A stretch of DNA of 64,000 nt, from NCBI RefSeq assembly GCF_039542385.1, contig NZ_BAABIA010000011.1:124001-188000 (forward strand), written 5' to 3'. The DNA comes from Prosthecobacter algae (GTDB lineage: Bacteria > Verrucomicrobiota > Verrucomicrobiia > Verrucomicrobiales > Verrucomicrobiaceae). Of the stretch, positions 49,801-58,348 are shown one piece after another (the first letter of the stretch is position 1; each line of letters starts with the position of its first letter). The notes below the pieces were generated by a model. It was not told the origin of the DNA. It did no database searches and saw only the letters and a program-made list of their open reading frames with translations. The translations under genes and the position numbers were made by a program.

Positions 49801-51444
49801 GTCGTTTTCCAAAACAACACTGCTGCACCACTCGTCATCAGCAGCCGCATCCTGAACAATGCGGCCAGCGGCACTGGCAGCGCGGCTGGCCTGACCAAAG
49901 CGGGGCCCGGCACCCTGATCTTGGAATACGACTCCGCGTATGCAGCGGGGGATTACACTGGAGCTACCAGAATCCAGAATGGTACGCTTCAGCTTGTAAA
50001 AAACACAGCCACCGCCATCAGCTACTACCTGTATGCCAGCACACCGTTCATTTTCGGCAGCGGCAGCACCAGCGGCAAAATGATCTTGGGCAGCACCACC
50101 ACAGGACATGCCGTGACGCAGTATGGCGGCCTGCGAACGGAGGGCAGCGGAACGGCCAATGCGCTGGTGGGCGGCACTGCCAACCTTTCCACTTTTCTTC
50201 ACTATGTCAGCGGTACCTTCGATTTCCGTAGCGCCTTCATCGGGGGCACGGGCACCAACGAAAACAACCTGAACCTCACCATTTCCCTAGGCACACTGCA
50301 ACTGGGACCCGCGAACACTTATCGCGGAAAGACCACCCTGCTGCAAAATACCATCGAGGTCACCAAGTTAGCAGACCGTGGGCTCCCCAGTTCGCTCGGC
50401 ACTGGCGACTTCAACAGTACCACGCACATCATTGACATGGCGACAGCGACCACCAATTCGCAAAACTTCAGTGCTGTGGCCACTTTGCGCTACACGGGTT
50501 CCACTGATTCTGTGACCAACCGGCCGCTGAATGTCAGCAATGCCGACATTCCAGGGGATGTCGTTTCCGTGGTAGCTATCCTGGAAAATACAGGCACTGG
50601 CACGGTCAAGTTCACCGCCCCCTTCACCGCTGCGGGCAGCAATACCGTGCAGCGTGTGCTGCGCCTTTCAGGAACCAATGCCGGGGCCAATGAGATCGTC
50701 AGTTTCGCCAATGTCAGCAGCAGCATCACCAGCAAGATTGAAAAGACAGGTACGGGCTCCTGGATCATCACGGGCGGAAGCACATACAGTGGGGGAACCT
50801 CGGTTGAAAACGGCACGCTCTTGGTCACCAATGCCACAGGTTCAGGCACTGGAACAGGCCCCGTCAATGTCAGCGCGGGTGCCGTGCTAGGAGGTACCGG
50901 GCGCATCGCGCCTGCCATGAACGAGATCATCACCCTCGCAGGCGGGACTTTGCAGGTCGGCACGGAACTTCCAGGCCTGCCCGCTGCGGGTGCTGGTAAG
51001 CTCACGATTCATCTATCAGGAGACGGTCTCATGGTCATGATGGGGGGATCCACCTTTGCCTTTGATCTCTTTTCCGGTGCTGGCCTGGGCGACAACACCA
51101 GTCTCTCCACTTCGGCAGACCTGGCTGTGATCCTGGGGATTCTGAGCATGGATTCCGATACCATCGTGAAAGTATCCAATCCCACAGGGATGACCGCTTG
51201 GGCAGCCGATGATCAGTGGCGGTTGTTTGACTGGTCGGGCCTGACGGAGCCTGTTGCGGGGGATGTTACCCAGTTCGATCTGCCCACCTTGCCCTCAGGT
51301 CTGGTGTGGAACACGGAGGACTTGTTCACCACCGGCATCCTCAGCATCAGCCTCGTTCCAGAGCCCTCTCGGGCTCTACTGCTGCTGGTTTCCGTCGCTG
51401 CCCTCGCGCTTCGCCGTCGGCGCAGCGGGCTGTGTCAGAACTGA
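46819..51444 (+). CDS. Giant PEP-CTERM protein with autotransporter-associated repeats
   Basis: A roughly 1541-residue exported protein starting at MKTTVILLGLLAIAPAMVAQ (signal peptide). The body is a Gly/Ser/Thr-rich beta-helix with at least four PATR-type repeats, for example NTFTGIVAIQSGILEVRSS, ATGITTVNNGSLHLNF, DYTGATRIQNGTLQLV and STYSGGTSVENGTLLVTN. The C terminus is a PEP-CTERM sorting signal, VPEPS, then a hydrophobic stretch, then RRRR, so an exosortase-like enzyme elsewhere would anchor or process it. No autotransporter barrel is present. In-frame codons extend upstream to 46684 but lack a signal peptide start. Probably a surface or matrix protein; role unknown. Confidence 0.88.
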   Translation: MKTTVILLGLLAIAPAMVAQTYFFDGDLGVAGIQNGSAAWSTNAALPTNLRWFKDDTYSAWDNSGLAIAEFGSTSSTSGGTLTLDGEIKVAGMNFTALGAPIGSNAYAFTGGTLNVGTGSIINIANAASGGSLGGQWITFTSLLKGNNLTFQKSGGSTIAFIRLNSANTELTGTLTLKSAVGATSGIYASIGSPTYISSLSSIDVQAGSVYNPTGTGTYAVPVTMSGAGASNYGAIRVDGSNSTFSGALTLSGDARFHTHINTVNTSISGGIGETGGSRAFTRTAATPVNTILPLTTTYSGISNYTGSTILGRLTNIISTTETSGTEGGVNVLDFAALNSPTTNMLYNGTATGALQMIGGLTVPTVLRLNGAANKDNSQSFASTSVQQSATAIQAVSGFNGSMTLNLGAITRTGNGVLAITGPLSGQVTGSVGGVSDGLIGTWATYAGADGKTGGWAGLTAGVVGIFEGDLAYAGGSTVSTQPGYTAEAHLQVAAGSAGAVTFESGVTDLATVSMTDSTNARQLDLGSKTLRLGAAGGLQMLQGAQGLNVGAVGDSSVLTAGGANNVAGQILLTNMSTSQALTVHSAITNNGTGAVSLNLNGNGRTVLTGTNTFTGIVAIQSGILEVRSSQALGGTGAAAVTKIMTGASLNLSGDITLGETIQANGHGIALDGAIRNLSGVNTITPSVRVQSSTRFTSDAGLLILAGGFTTQSSATGYTFSGNGDIEVRGPITATSGLLTKESSGTLTLTGASNATGITTVNNGSLHLNFDGIGAPATNILYSGATLSSTVGSLTLGGGYFRTTGKTDSASSQALGTLTLNSGYSRIGAASTGTGSMDITFGAITRTLGGTARFDLPALGAIKTTAGANNALLTSTGGGAYATVGLDDWAATTAAVSTLRNIVGLSSIGGYTASSTGTLSGNADIAPGVGTTTLTASSAISSLRFNQAQASTITQDASGRMLTTGGILVTPAVGANTSAIRTTSLRGAVGSADLVVFQNNTAAPLVISSRILNNAASGTGSAAGLTKAGPGTLILEYDSAYAAGDYTGATRIQNGTLQLVKNTATAISYYLYASTPFIFGSGSTSGKMILGSTTTGHAVTQYGGLRTEGSGTANALVGGTANLSTFLHYVSGTFDFRSAFIGGTGTNENNLNLTISLGTLQLGPANTYRGKTTLLQNTIEVTKLADRGLPSSLGTGDFNSTTHIIDMATATTNSQNFSAVATLRYTGSTDSVTNRPLNVSNADIPGDVVSVVAILENTGTGTVKFTAPFTAAGSNTVQRVLRLSGTNAGANEIVSFANVSSSITSKIEKTGTGSWIITGGSTYSGGTSVENGTLLVTNATGSGTGTGPVNVSAGAVLGGTGRIAPAMNEIITLAGGTLQVGTELPGLPAAGAGKLTIHLSGDGLMVMMGGSTFAFDLFSGAGLGDNTSLSTSADLAVILGILSMDSDTIVKVSNPTGMTAWAADDQWRLFDWSGLTEPVAGDVTQFDLPTLPSGLVWNTEDLFTTGILSISLVPEPSRALLLLVSVAALALRRRRSGLCQN

Positions 51445-51450
51445 AGGCTA

Positions 51451-52374
51451 TCAAGATGCTTTGTTGGCCAGGGCCATGCGGCCTAAAGCCATGGAACCTA
51501 GCAGGCCAGAACGCCCGCCCAGGCCGGGCCTAACCAAAAACTGCTCAATGTCATGACTCAGTTGCGGTACCGAAAGATAGCCGTTCATGTGCTGCATCAG
51601 CTTGCCCTGAATGAGCGGGATGAGGTGAGGCTGCTCCATGACGCCGCCCCCTAGAATGATGCGCTTCGGCGCCAGGGTGAGCGTGAGGTTCATCAGCGCA
51701 TAACCCATGACGTCGGCCACTTCCTCCCAGGCAGGATGGTCCGGCGGCAGCGCATCCGCCTTCACGCCCCAGCGTTTGGCGATGGATGGACCGCAAACAT
51801 AACCTTCGACACAGCTCCGGTGGAAAGGGCACTGCCCCTCCCTTTGGATGGCCTGGCTGTTATGCGGTGGCGGCACGATGAGGTGACCGATCTCGGGATG
51901 TAGCAGGCCATGCAAAAGCTGGCCGTTCACCAGCACCCCGCCGCCGACGCCAGTGCCGACGGTGATGTAGATCAGAGGGTCCATCCCCTGCCCTGCACCC
52001 CAGAGGTATTCGGCGAGCACGGCCGCATTCACATCCGTGTCAAAACCGACGGGCACCTTGAAGCGGTGTTTGAAAAAGCTCACCACATCCGTCTGCTGCC
52101 AGTGCGGTTTGGGCGTGGTGGTGATGTAGCCGTAGGTCTCACTGTCGCGGTTCAGATCCACCGGCCCGAAAGTGCCGATGCCGATGGCCGCGATGGGACC
52201 ATGGGCCACCTTCATTTTGGAGATCCAGTGGCTGACGTTTTCCAGGGTCTCATGGGGCGTGGTGGTGTCAATCCGCGCCGTGTCCAGAATGTTGTGCGGA
52301 TCTGTGCCTATTCCGCAGACAAACTTGGTGCCGCCCCCCTCGATGGCGACGATCAATGGTGGGGTTTCGCTCAT
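51451..52374 (-). CDS. ROK-family sugar kinase (fructokinase-like)
   Basis: A 307-residue ROK kinase phosphorylating a hexose with ATP. IEGGGTKFVCGIG is the phosphate-binding loop, GTFGPVDLN and DTDVNAAVLAEYLWGAGQG the sugar site, and TVGTGVGGG with HPEIGH, then CPFHRSCVEGYVCGPSI, the ROK zinc site (His and three Cys). This pattern fits the ScrK/YdhR fructokinase branch. Cytoplasmic. Its ATG overlaps the metF stop by four bases (52371-52374), an unexpected partner, implying coupled expression. No sugar transporter is nearby, so the substrate is not confirmed. Confidence 0.88.
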   Translation of the reverse strand: MSETPPLIVAIEGGGTKFVCGIGTDPHNILDTARIDTTTPHETLENVSHWISKMKVAHGPIAAIGIGTFGPVDLNRDSETYGYITTTPKPHWQQTDVVSFFKHRFKVPVGFDTDVNAAVLAEYLWGAGQGMDPLIYITVGTGVGGGVLVNGQLLHGLLHPEIGHLIVPPPHNSQAIQREGQCPFHRSCVEGYVCGPSIAKRWGVKADALPPDHPAWEEVADVMGYALMNLTLTLAPKRIILGGGVMEQPHLIPLIQGKLMQHMNGYLSVPQLSHDIEQFLVRPGLGGRSGLLGSMALGRMALANKAS

Positions 52375-53324
52375 ACGGGGCGTACGGCGGCTGAATCACG
52401 GATGCCCAGGCTGGCGTAGATCTCACGCGTGGCCTGGGATTTGTTCAGGGTGTAAAAGTGGATGCCATCCACCCCATTTTCGAGAAGGTCACGACATTGC
52501 TCGGTGGCGTAGTGCACCCCCACGCGCTGAACGGCCTCCTCGTCTCCGCCGCAGCGCTGGATTGCGCGCAGAAGCTTAGCCGGGTAACGGGCACCAGCGG
52601 CGAGTTCCGCCATCCGGCGCATGCCACTGGCGCTTGTGATGGGCATGATGCCCGCGATGATCGGGATGTGGATCCCGGAAAGGCGGCAACGGTCGCGGAA
52701 ATCGAGGAAGTCGTGGTTGTCGAAGAAAAGTTGGGTGCAGATGTAGTCCGCCCCGGCATCTACCTTAGCCTTCAGATGTTCCATTTCCAACACTCGGTTA
52801 GGCGTGGTGGGATGGCCCTCTGGGAAAGCGGCCACACCGATACCAAAACCGCGCTTGTCAGGGTGTGCCCCGCTGTCGTTGAATTTTTTGATGAAGCGCA
52901 CCAGATCCGCCGCCTGCTGAAAGGCATCCTTCTTGCGGTCATAACCGTCCAGATTTTTTGGCGGATCACCGCCAAGGGCCAGGATGTTGCTGACACCGGC
53001 TTCCGCATAGCGCTCCAGGATGGCGGCGATATCGGCCTCGCTGTGGCAGACGCAGGTGAGATGTGGCACGGGATCCAGCGTGGTGGTCTTTTTGATGCGC
53101 ACCACCAGGTCATGCGTCAGTTCCCGGGTCGAGCCACCCGCACCGTAGGTCACGCTGACAAAGGAGGGCTTGTAGGCCTCCAGTTCACCGATGGTCTGGT
53201 AAAGGGCCTCCGAAGCCTCCGCTGTCTTGGGAGGGAAAAACTCAAAGGAAAGCGTGGGGCGCTGGGCAGCAAGAATGTCGGCGATGTGCATCGGGTCGGG
53301 AAAGGAGTCGGAGAATCGGCCCAT
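52371..53324 (-). CDS. metF: 5,10-methylenetetrahydrofolate reductase
   Basis: FAD-dependent enzyme reducing methylene-THF to 5-methyl-THF for methionine synthesis. LSFEFFPPKT at the N terminus (catalytic Glu), VTYGAGGSTRE, HLTCVCHSEADI, ILALGGDPPK and GADYICTQLFFDNHDF are family hallmarks; the 317-residue length is normal. The ATG at 53324 or the one at 53291 (MHIADIL) could be the start; neither has a good Shine-Dalgarno. The stop overlaps the downstream ROK kinase start. No SAM or cobalamin riboswitch is apparent in the 72-base upstream gap. Confidence 0.95.
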   Translation of the reverse strand: MGRFSDSFPDPMHIADILAAQRPTLSFEFFPPKTAEASEALYQTIGELEAYKPSFVSVTYGAGGSTRELTHDLVVRIKKTTTLDPVPHLTCVCHSEADIAAILERYAEAGVSNILALGGDPPKNLDGYDRKKDAFQQAADLVRFIKKFNDSGAHPDKRGFGIGVAAFPEGHPTTPNRVLEMEHLKAKVDAGADYICTQLFFDNHDFLDFRDRCRLSGIHIPIIAGIMPITSASGMRRMAELAAGARYPAKLLRAIQRCGGDEEAVQRVGVHYATEQCRDLLENGVDGIHFYTLNKSQATREIYASLGIRDSAAVRPV

Positions 53325-53396
53325 TCAACGCGGGACTCGCGCCGGGGCAAGTCATAGAAACGTCCTGGAGCGTATCTTTGTCACAGCAGTCCTTGG

Positions 53397-54572
53397 CTAC
53401 AGCCTCAAAAGCAGCCCCACACCGATATCGGCATTCAGCCATACCAAGGCCGTCATCCCACCTGCAACGGCAAGGCCCAGGGTTGTGACTAGCGCCACCT
53501 CCATGAGTTTGGTGAGCACCAGGGCACGGCGGGAGATGCCCAAATCATCCAGGGTGGTAAATTCGCGTCTCCGCAGACGAAAGGTCAGGGCAAAGACCAG
53601 GGCCGCGACACTGAGCGCCGCCGCCGCCAGCAGCGCCAGGATCACCAGCGCCAGGGTCTCGATCTGAAAGAGGGTACTCATGAGAGCCTCGAATTCGTCC
53701 AGCGGGCGGATGATCTGGGCTGGGTTGTCACTCTTCAGGTAGCGCCCCGCCAGCAAGGCCTCGGCTTTCGCATCGGCAGGTTTCATGAGGATGGCGCTGA
53801 GCGGGTAGGCACCAAGGTCCCCATGAAAATGGAAGCTGCTCAGATTTTTTTCCGTGACTTGGTTGAACATGCGCACGCTCGCATTGCCGACGACGTTGCC
53901 TTCTTCCTTCGTCAAAATGGCATCCTCGGTGACGAGGTCGTCGTGGCCGTGGGCCAGCCCTTCGATGAGCCAAGTGGTCTTGAGATCGGCAAAGATGGCC
54001 TCATCATCCGAAGTGCCGTTGGGGGCCAAAATGCCCGTGATGCGCATTTTCAGCGGGTAAATGCCGGCCAAGTCAAAGACCTGCTCCTGCGAGGAAAAGA
54101 CATGGCCGCCCACCCCTAGCCCCTGTTTTTTGGCCAAACCCGCGCCGAGGATGCAGTCGCCCAGACGGGCAAACATCCGGCCCTGACTGAGCGTGAGTTT
54201 CCGGAAAGTGAAATACTCCAGTTGGGTGCCCACGATGGGGGCATCTTGCGCATGAAAGCGGGTGTAGAGAGGGATGGCGGTGCCGAGTTTCGCCGCGCGT
54301 ACGTCCTCCAGCACCTTCACCGAGATCATCGGCAAAGGCTGCCGTTTAAAATAAAGCGCCGTCAGTAAAAGATCCAGCGCACTGCCACGGGCCCCAATCA
54401 CCTGAGGAGTTGAGGCAGCCCGCGCCCGCATGGCAGACTCGGCAGCACTGACAATGACCCGAATGGAAAGCGGCAAGGCCAGCACCAGCCCCAAAGCCGC
54501 AGCCAGCAGAAACGTCTGCAACCGATGACGCGCCACGTAGCGCCACGCGAGATGGAGGCAGGCCGAAATCAT
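53397..54572 (-). CDS. ABC transporter permease, FtsX/MacB/LolC-like
   Basis: A 391-residue inner-membrane permease with the FtsX layout: one N-terminal membrane helix (about 15-37), a large periplasmic domain (about 40-290), and three C-terminal membrane helices (LALVILALLAAAALSVAALVF, a helix near 350 and the last near 370-391). The RRREFTTLDDLGISRRALVLTKLMEVAL segment is the conserved cytoplasmic coupling region. Such pairs extrude or detach lipoproteins, peptides or drugs; the cargo is unknown. Its ATG overlaps the ATPase stop by four bases (54569-54572). Confidence 0.88.
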   Translation of the reverse strand: MISACLHLAWRYVARHRLQTFLLAAALGLVLALPLSIRVIVSAAESAMRARAASTPQVIGARGSALDLLLTALYFKRQPLPMISVKVLEDVRAAKLGTAIPLYTRFHAQDAPIVGTQLEYFTFRKLTLSQGRMFARLGDCILGAGLAKKQGLGVGGHVFSSQEQVFDLAGIYPLKMRITGILAPNGTSDDEAIFADLKTTWLIEGLAHGHDDLVTEDAILTKEEGNVVGNASVRMFNQVTEKNLSSFHFHGDLGAYPLSAILMKPADAKAEALLAGRYLKSDNPAQIIRPLDEFEALMSTLFQIETLALVILALLAAAALSVAALVFALTFRLRRREFTTLDDLGISRRALVLTKLMEVALVTTLGLAVAGGMTALVWLNADIGVGLLLRL

Positions 54573-55231
54573 ACCGTGAGATCCTCCACACGCAGTTGCT
54601 GGGGGAATAGCGGCATCAGTTCCGTATCATGGGTGACCATGACGAGGCAGGCTTGAGTCTCGCGGGTGTAGTCCAGCAGGAGATTCATGACCAGGCCGCG
54701 ACGCCCTGCATCCAGGGAGGCAGTCGGTTCATCGGCAAAGACAAACTTGGGCCGATGGGCCAGGGCACGGGCAATGGCCACGCGCTGCCTTTCCCCTTGG
54801 GATAAAAGGCTCGTGCGTCGCTGCCAGTGCGCGGAGATTTCGAGGCGCTCGGACAGTTCGCGAGCAGCCTGCGCCCCTGTTTTTTCTCCTTCATTTGCGC
54901 CTGGATGAAAGCGCATCGGCAGCAGGATATTTTCCTCCACGGTCAGGTAATCCAGCAGGGCAAAGTCCTGAAAAATGAGACCTATGTTTTGCAGGCGGAA
55001 CTGGCGGCGGGCCTCGGCTGAAAGGGATGACAGGCGGGTGCTGCCGCAGGTCACCGTGCCGGAGTCCGGGGCCAGCAGGCCGGTCATCAGCCGCAGCAGG
55101 GTGGTTTTGCCCCCACCGCTGGGGCCCAGGATGGCCAAAGGCTCCCCGGCCCTGACCGTCAGCGTTTTCACCGCCAGGCCAAAGGCGCTGCCGGGATAGT
55201 GAAAACGGAGGTCGGTGACGGCCAGATCCAT
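54569..55231 (-). CDS. ABC transporter ATPase, LolD/MacB-like
   Basis: An approximately 220-residue ATP-binding subunit. Walker A is GPSGGGKTTLL, the Q-loop follows in NIGLIFQDFALLDYLTVEENI, the signature is LSQGERQRVAIARAL, and Walker B is KFVFADEPTASLD. VTHDTELM is the switch region. The ATG at 55231 (MDLAVTDLRF) suits the family; an upstream in-frame ATG at 55282 would add an unusual basic leader. It is coupled by a four-base overlap to the FtsX-like permease, and no periplasmic adaptor is adjacent. Confidence 0.93.
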   Translation of the reverse strand: MDLAVTDLRFHYPGSAFGLAVKTLTVRAGEPLAILGPSGGGKTTLLRLMTGLLAPDSGTVTCGSTRLSSLSAEARRQFRLQNIGLIFQDFALLDYLTVEENILLPMRFHPGANEGEKTGAQAARELSERLEISAHWQRRTSLLSQGERQRVAIARALAHRPKFVFADEPTASLDAGRRGLVMNLLLDYTRETQACLVMVTHDTELMPLFPQQLRVEDLTV

Positions 55232-55303
55232 GCTTGGACAAACCAAACGCCAGTGGCGCGAGCGCAGCAAGTGCCAAGGCATCTTTTTCGGTCTGCGGCG
55301 AAG

Positions 55304-56206
55304 TCAGGCGCGGGGATGCGCAGCATCATACACTTCCTTCATCCGTTGCGTGGAGACATGGGTGTAGATCTGGGTGGTGCTGAGGCTCGCATGGCCCAGC
55401 AGTTCCTGCACACTGCGAAGATCGGCCCCATTGTTCAGCAGATGGGTGGCAAAGCTGTGGCGCAGCTTGTGCGGTGTGACATGCACGGGCAGGCCGGATT
55501 TTTTCCAATACTTCTCCACCACATCGCCGATGGCTTGGTTGGTGATGCGTTTGCGCAGCTTGCTGAGGAAAAGCGGGCCGCTATGCACCCCGGCTTTCAG
55601 CCGGTAACGCTGGATGGCCTCCATGGCCGGAGTACCGATGGGCAGCAGGCGTTCTTTACTACCCTTGCCAAAGACACGCACCGTATCGCTGTAAGAGTCC
55701 ACATCCTCCACATTCAGTCCGGCGAGCTCGCTCAGGCGCATGCCAGTGCTGTAAAAGAGTTCCAGAATGGCCGCGTCACGCTCCTGCGCCCAGGCCGGGG
55801 CGGCACGCTCCTTTTCCAGCTTCATGGGCAGATCCAGCATGTCAGTGATCTGCGTCAGGGTCAGCACGACGGGCAGCTTTTTCTCCTGTTTGGGCAGTTG
55901 AATATCCAGCAGCGGATTCGTCTTCCAGCCCTGGCGGCGGGTCAGCCATTTGAAAAAGGAACGCAGGGCGGAAAAGTGGAGGCGGATGGTGGCCCGGCTC
56001 ATCTCGCGCTTCATTTGGTCGAAGAGATAACGGCGAAAATCATCTGACGTCAGGGCTTCCCAGGAAGTGAAGTTTTTCTGGCCTTCGCGGAAGCTTTTGA
56101 GCGCATGCGCATAGTTTTCCAGTGTGCGTGGGGAGGACCGCCGCTCCACTTCCATGAACTGGAAGAAGGCCTCGCTGAGGGCATCGGGCGGGAGCGGGGT
56201 GGACAT
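55304..56206 (-). CDS. Tyrosine recombinase XerC/XerD
   Basis: A 300-residue site-specific recombinase of the Xer type, normally resolving chromosome dimers at dif. A SAM-like N-terminal DNA-binding domain (LSEAFFQFMEVERRSSPRTLENYA) precedes the catalytic domain with Arg157 (TGMRLSEL), Lys181 (FGKGSKERLLP), His246 and Arg249 (HKLRHSFATHLL), His272 (LLGHASL) and nucleophile Tyr281 (TTQIYTHV). The full catalytic set is present. The frame stays open to 56527, but that would run into hisF on the other strand, so the ATG at 56206 is chosen. Length and surroundings fit a housekeeping Xer rather than a phage integrase. Confidence 0.93.
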   Translation of the reverse strand: MSTPLPPDALSEAFFQFMEVERRSSPRTLENYAHALKSFREGQKNFTSWEALTSDDFRRYLFDQMKREMSRATIRLHFSALRSFFKWLTRRQGWKTNPLLDIQLPKQEKKLPVVLTLTQITDMLDLPMKLEKERAAPAWAQERDAAILELFYSTGMRLSELAGLNVEDVDSYSDTVRVFGKGSKERLLPIGTPAMEAIQRYRLKAGVHSGPLFLSKLRKRITNQAIGDVVEKYWKKSGLPVHVTPHKLRHSFATHLLNNGADLRSVQELLGHASLSTTQIYTHVSTQRMKEVYDAAHPRA

Positions 56207-56359
56207 GGGGCTGCTGGGCGATCTGATCGAGGGCTTTAAGGCGTCCAAGGCTAATGGCAAAACGTCCTCCTGAAAAGCCCCCTTGCGCATTTGTAGGGTG
56301 CTGCCTCGGGCCTGCCAGCCCTTGACTCTCCCCCTGCTGCCCTTAATCTCATCTTCCCC

Positions 56360-57121
56360 ATGCTCACCAAGCGCATCATTCCCTGTCTCGACGTCAAAGA
56401 AGGCCGTGTGGTTAAAGGCACGCAGTTCCTGCAACTGCGGGATGCGGGCGATCCGGTGGAATGCGCAAAGATCTACAATGCCCAAGGCGCGGATGAGCTG
56501 GTGTTTTTGGACATCACCGCCAGCCATGAAAAACGAAAGACGATGGTGGATGTAGTCGCCCGCACGGCGGAATCCTGCTTCATGCCCCTAACCGTCGGTG
56601 GCGGCATCCGCACCGTGGGGGACATGCGCGAAATGCTTCTGGCTGGCGCGGACAAGGTCGGCATCAACACCTCCGCCGTGACCACTCCTGATGTCATTGA
56701 CGCGGCTGCGGAAGCCTTTGGCTGCCAGTGCCTGGTGGTGGCGATTGATGCCAAACGAAACGAGCGCGGCTCATGGACGGTTTACACCCACGGGGGACGG
56801 ACACCGACCGAGCTCGATGCAGTGGAATGGGCCGCCGAAGTCTGCCGCCGTGGAGCGGGGGAAATCCTGCTCACCAGCATGGATTCCGATGGCACCAAGG
56901 CAGGCTACGACATCGCCCTGACTCGCGCAGTGAGCGAGGCCGTAACGATTCCAGTCATCGCCAGCGGCGGTGCGGGCAACATGCAGCACATGGCCGATGT
57001 CCTCAGCGGTGGCAAGGCAGATGCCGTGCTGGCCGCCAGCATCTTCCACTTTGGCGAATACACCGTGGGCGATGTGAAGCAGTTCCTGAGCAGCCAGGGT
57101 GTGCCCATGCGTCTGGTGTGA
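56360..57121 (+). CDS. hisF: Imidazole glycerol phosphate synthase subunit HisF
   Basis: Cyclase subunit that, with HisH glutaminase, forms imidazole glycerol phosphate and AICAR in histidine synthesis. [16 protein letters not shown] holds catalytic Asp11; AIDAKRN holds the second catalytic Asp near residue 130. [28 protein letters not shown] and [14 protein letters not shown] are the phosphate-binding repeats of this half-barrel duplication. The 253-residue length is typical. It stands alone here, away from other his genes, and is divergent from the Xer gene and convergent with purK. Confidence 0.97.
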   Translation: MLTKRIIPCLDVKEGRVVKGTQFLQLRDAGDPVECAKIYNAQGADELVFLDITASHEKRKTMVDVVARTAESCFMPLTVGGGIRTVGDMREMLLAGADKVGINTSAVTTPDVIDAAAEAFGCQCLVVAIDAKRNERGSWTVYTHGGRTPTELDAVEWAAEVCRRGAGEILLTSMDSDGTKAGYDIALTRAVSEAVTIPVIASGGAGNMQHMADVLSGGKADAVLAASIFHFGEYTVGDVKQFLSSQGVPMRLV

Positions 57122-57136
57122 CCGGCGACCGTCCGG

Positions 57137-58279
57137 TTACAACACCGAACGGATCTGCGTCACCGAATCCAGGGCTTCATCCAGCGTCTCGCCGAGGACG
57201 GTGTAGTGACCCATCTTGCGCTTGGCGCGCGCGCTGGCCTTTCCATACAGATGCAGCTTGGCCCGGGGATGGTTCAGCACCGGAGACCAGTCGGGATGCA
57301 CCAGCTCAGAGGGCCAGACATCACCGAGAAGATTCACCATCACGGCAGGCGTATGCTGGGAAGGATCACCCAATGAAAGGCCGCAGATGGCGCGGAGCTG
57401 CTGCTGGAACTGATTGGTCACACAAGCATCAATCGTATAATGGCCGCTGTTGTGCGGACGTGGGGCGATTTCATTGACCATCACGCGGCCCTCGGCGGTC
57501 ACAAAAAGTTCCACCGCCATGGTGCCCACGTAGTACAGCCCCTCGGCCACGGCTTCCCAAAGTTCCAGGGCTTGTTCGACAATGGCGGGCTCCACCCGTG
57601 CCGGGGCCAGGGTGACGTCCAAAATGTGATGCGCGTGCTGGTTTTCCACCACCCCGTGGGTCGCCATGCGGCCATCCACACTGCGAGCACCGACAACGGA
57701 GACTTCACAGACAAACGGCACCCACTGTTCCACCACGGCATGATGTCCTTCAAAAGGCTTCCAGGCCTCGGCGAGATCGGTATCCGCATTCACCTTGGCC
57801 TGGCCTTTGCCATCATAGCCAAAAGCAGCCGTCTTGATGACGCAGGGGCAGCCCAATTCGGCCACGGCTGTTTCCAACTGGGGAAGGTTTTCGACGATCC
57901 GGAATTCGGCACAGGCAATGCCCTTTTCGCGCAGGAACAGCTTTTCGCGCTCCCTGTGCTGCGTGGTGTAGATGGCTTTGCGGCCAGGTCGCAGGGGTTT
58001 CACGGCCTCAACGGCCTGGAGGCAGCTATCCGGGATGTTTTCAAACTCAGCCGTGACCACATCCACCTCAGCCAGGAAGCGGTCCAGCGCGGCCTTGTCA
58101 TCATACGCCGCATTGATTTCCAGGTCGGCCACCTGCCCCGCCGGGCAGCCGGTCGGTTCATCGGTAAAAATCGCCACGCGGTAGCCACTGCGGCGCGCCT
58201 CCATGGCGAGCATGCGGCCTAGCTGACCACCACCCAGGATGCCGATGGTGGAAGGAGGAAGGAGGGGCGTGGAGAGCAT
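57137..58279 (-). CDS. purK: N5-carboxyaminoimidazole ribonucleotide synthase
   Basis: ATP-grasp enzyme converting AIR, bicarbonate and ATP to N5-CAIR in purine synthesis. GILGGGQLGRMLAMEARRSGYRV is the N-terminal fold; EFENIPDSC, CVIKTAAFGYDGKGQ and MVNEIAPRPHNSGHYTIDAC are PurK signatures. The chosen ATG is 58279, giving about 380 residues; an in-frame ATG at 58327 is possible. It lies 69 bases downstream of purE on the same strand, forming the common purEK pair. Confidence 0.95.
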   Translation of the reverse strand: MLSTPLLPPSTIGILGGGQLGRMLAMEARRSGYRVAIFTDEPTGCPAGQVADLEINAAYDDKAALDRFLAEVDVVTAEFENIPDSCLQAVEAVKPLRPGRKAIYTTQHREREKLFLREKGIACAEFRIVENLPQLETAVAELGCPCVIKTAAFGYDGKGQAKVNADTDLAEAWKPFEGHHAVVEQWVPFVCEVSVVGARSVDGRMATHGVVENQHAHHILDVTLAPARVEPAIVEQALELWEAVAEGLYYVGTMAVELFVTAEGRVMVNEIAPRPHNSGHYTIDACVTNQFQQQLRAICGLSLGDPSQHTPAVMVNLLGDVWPSELVHPDWSPVLNHPRAKLHLYGKASARAKRKMGHYTVLGETLDEALDSVTQIRSVL

Positions 58280-58348
58280 CGGGGGCAATGAAACAGGGAA
58301 CAAACGAGGGAGGATCAGCAAAGACAAGAAGGGCGAGCGGTGTGGGGC

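Noticed and set aside
56207-56527. N-terminal extension of the Xer recombinase
   Set aside because: It overlaps the start of hisF on the other strand and the added residues do not look like a recombinase; the ATG at 56206 gives the normal 300-residue length.
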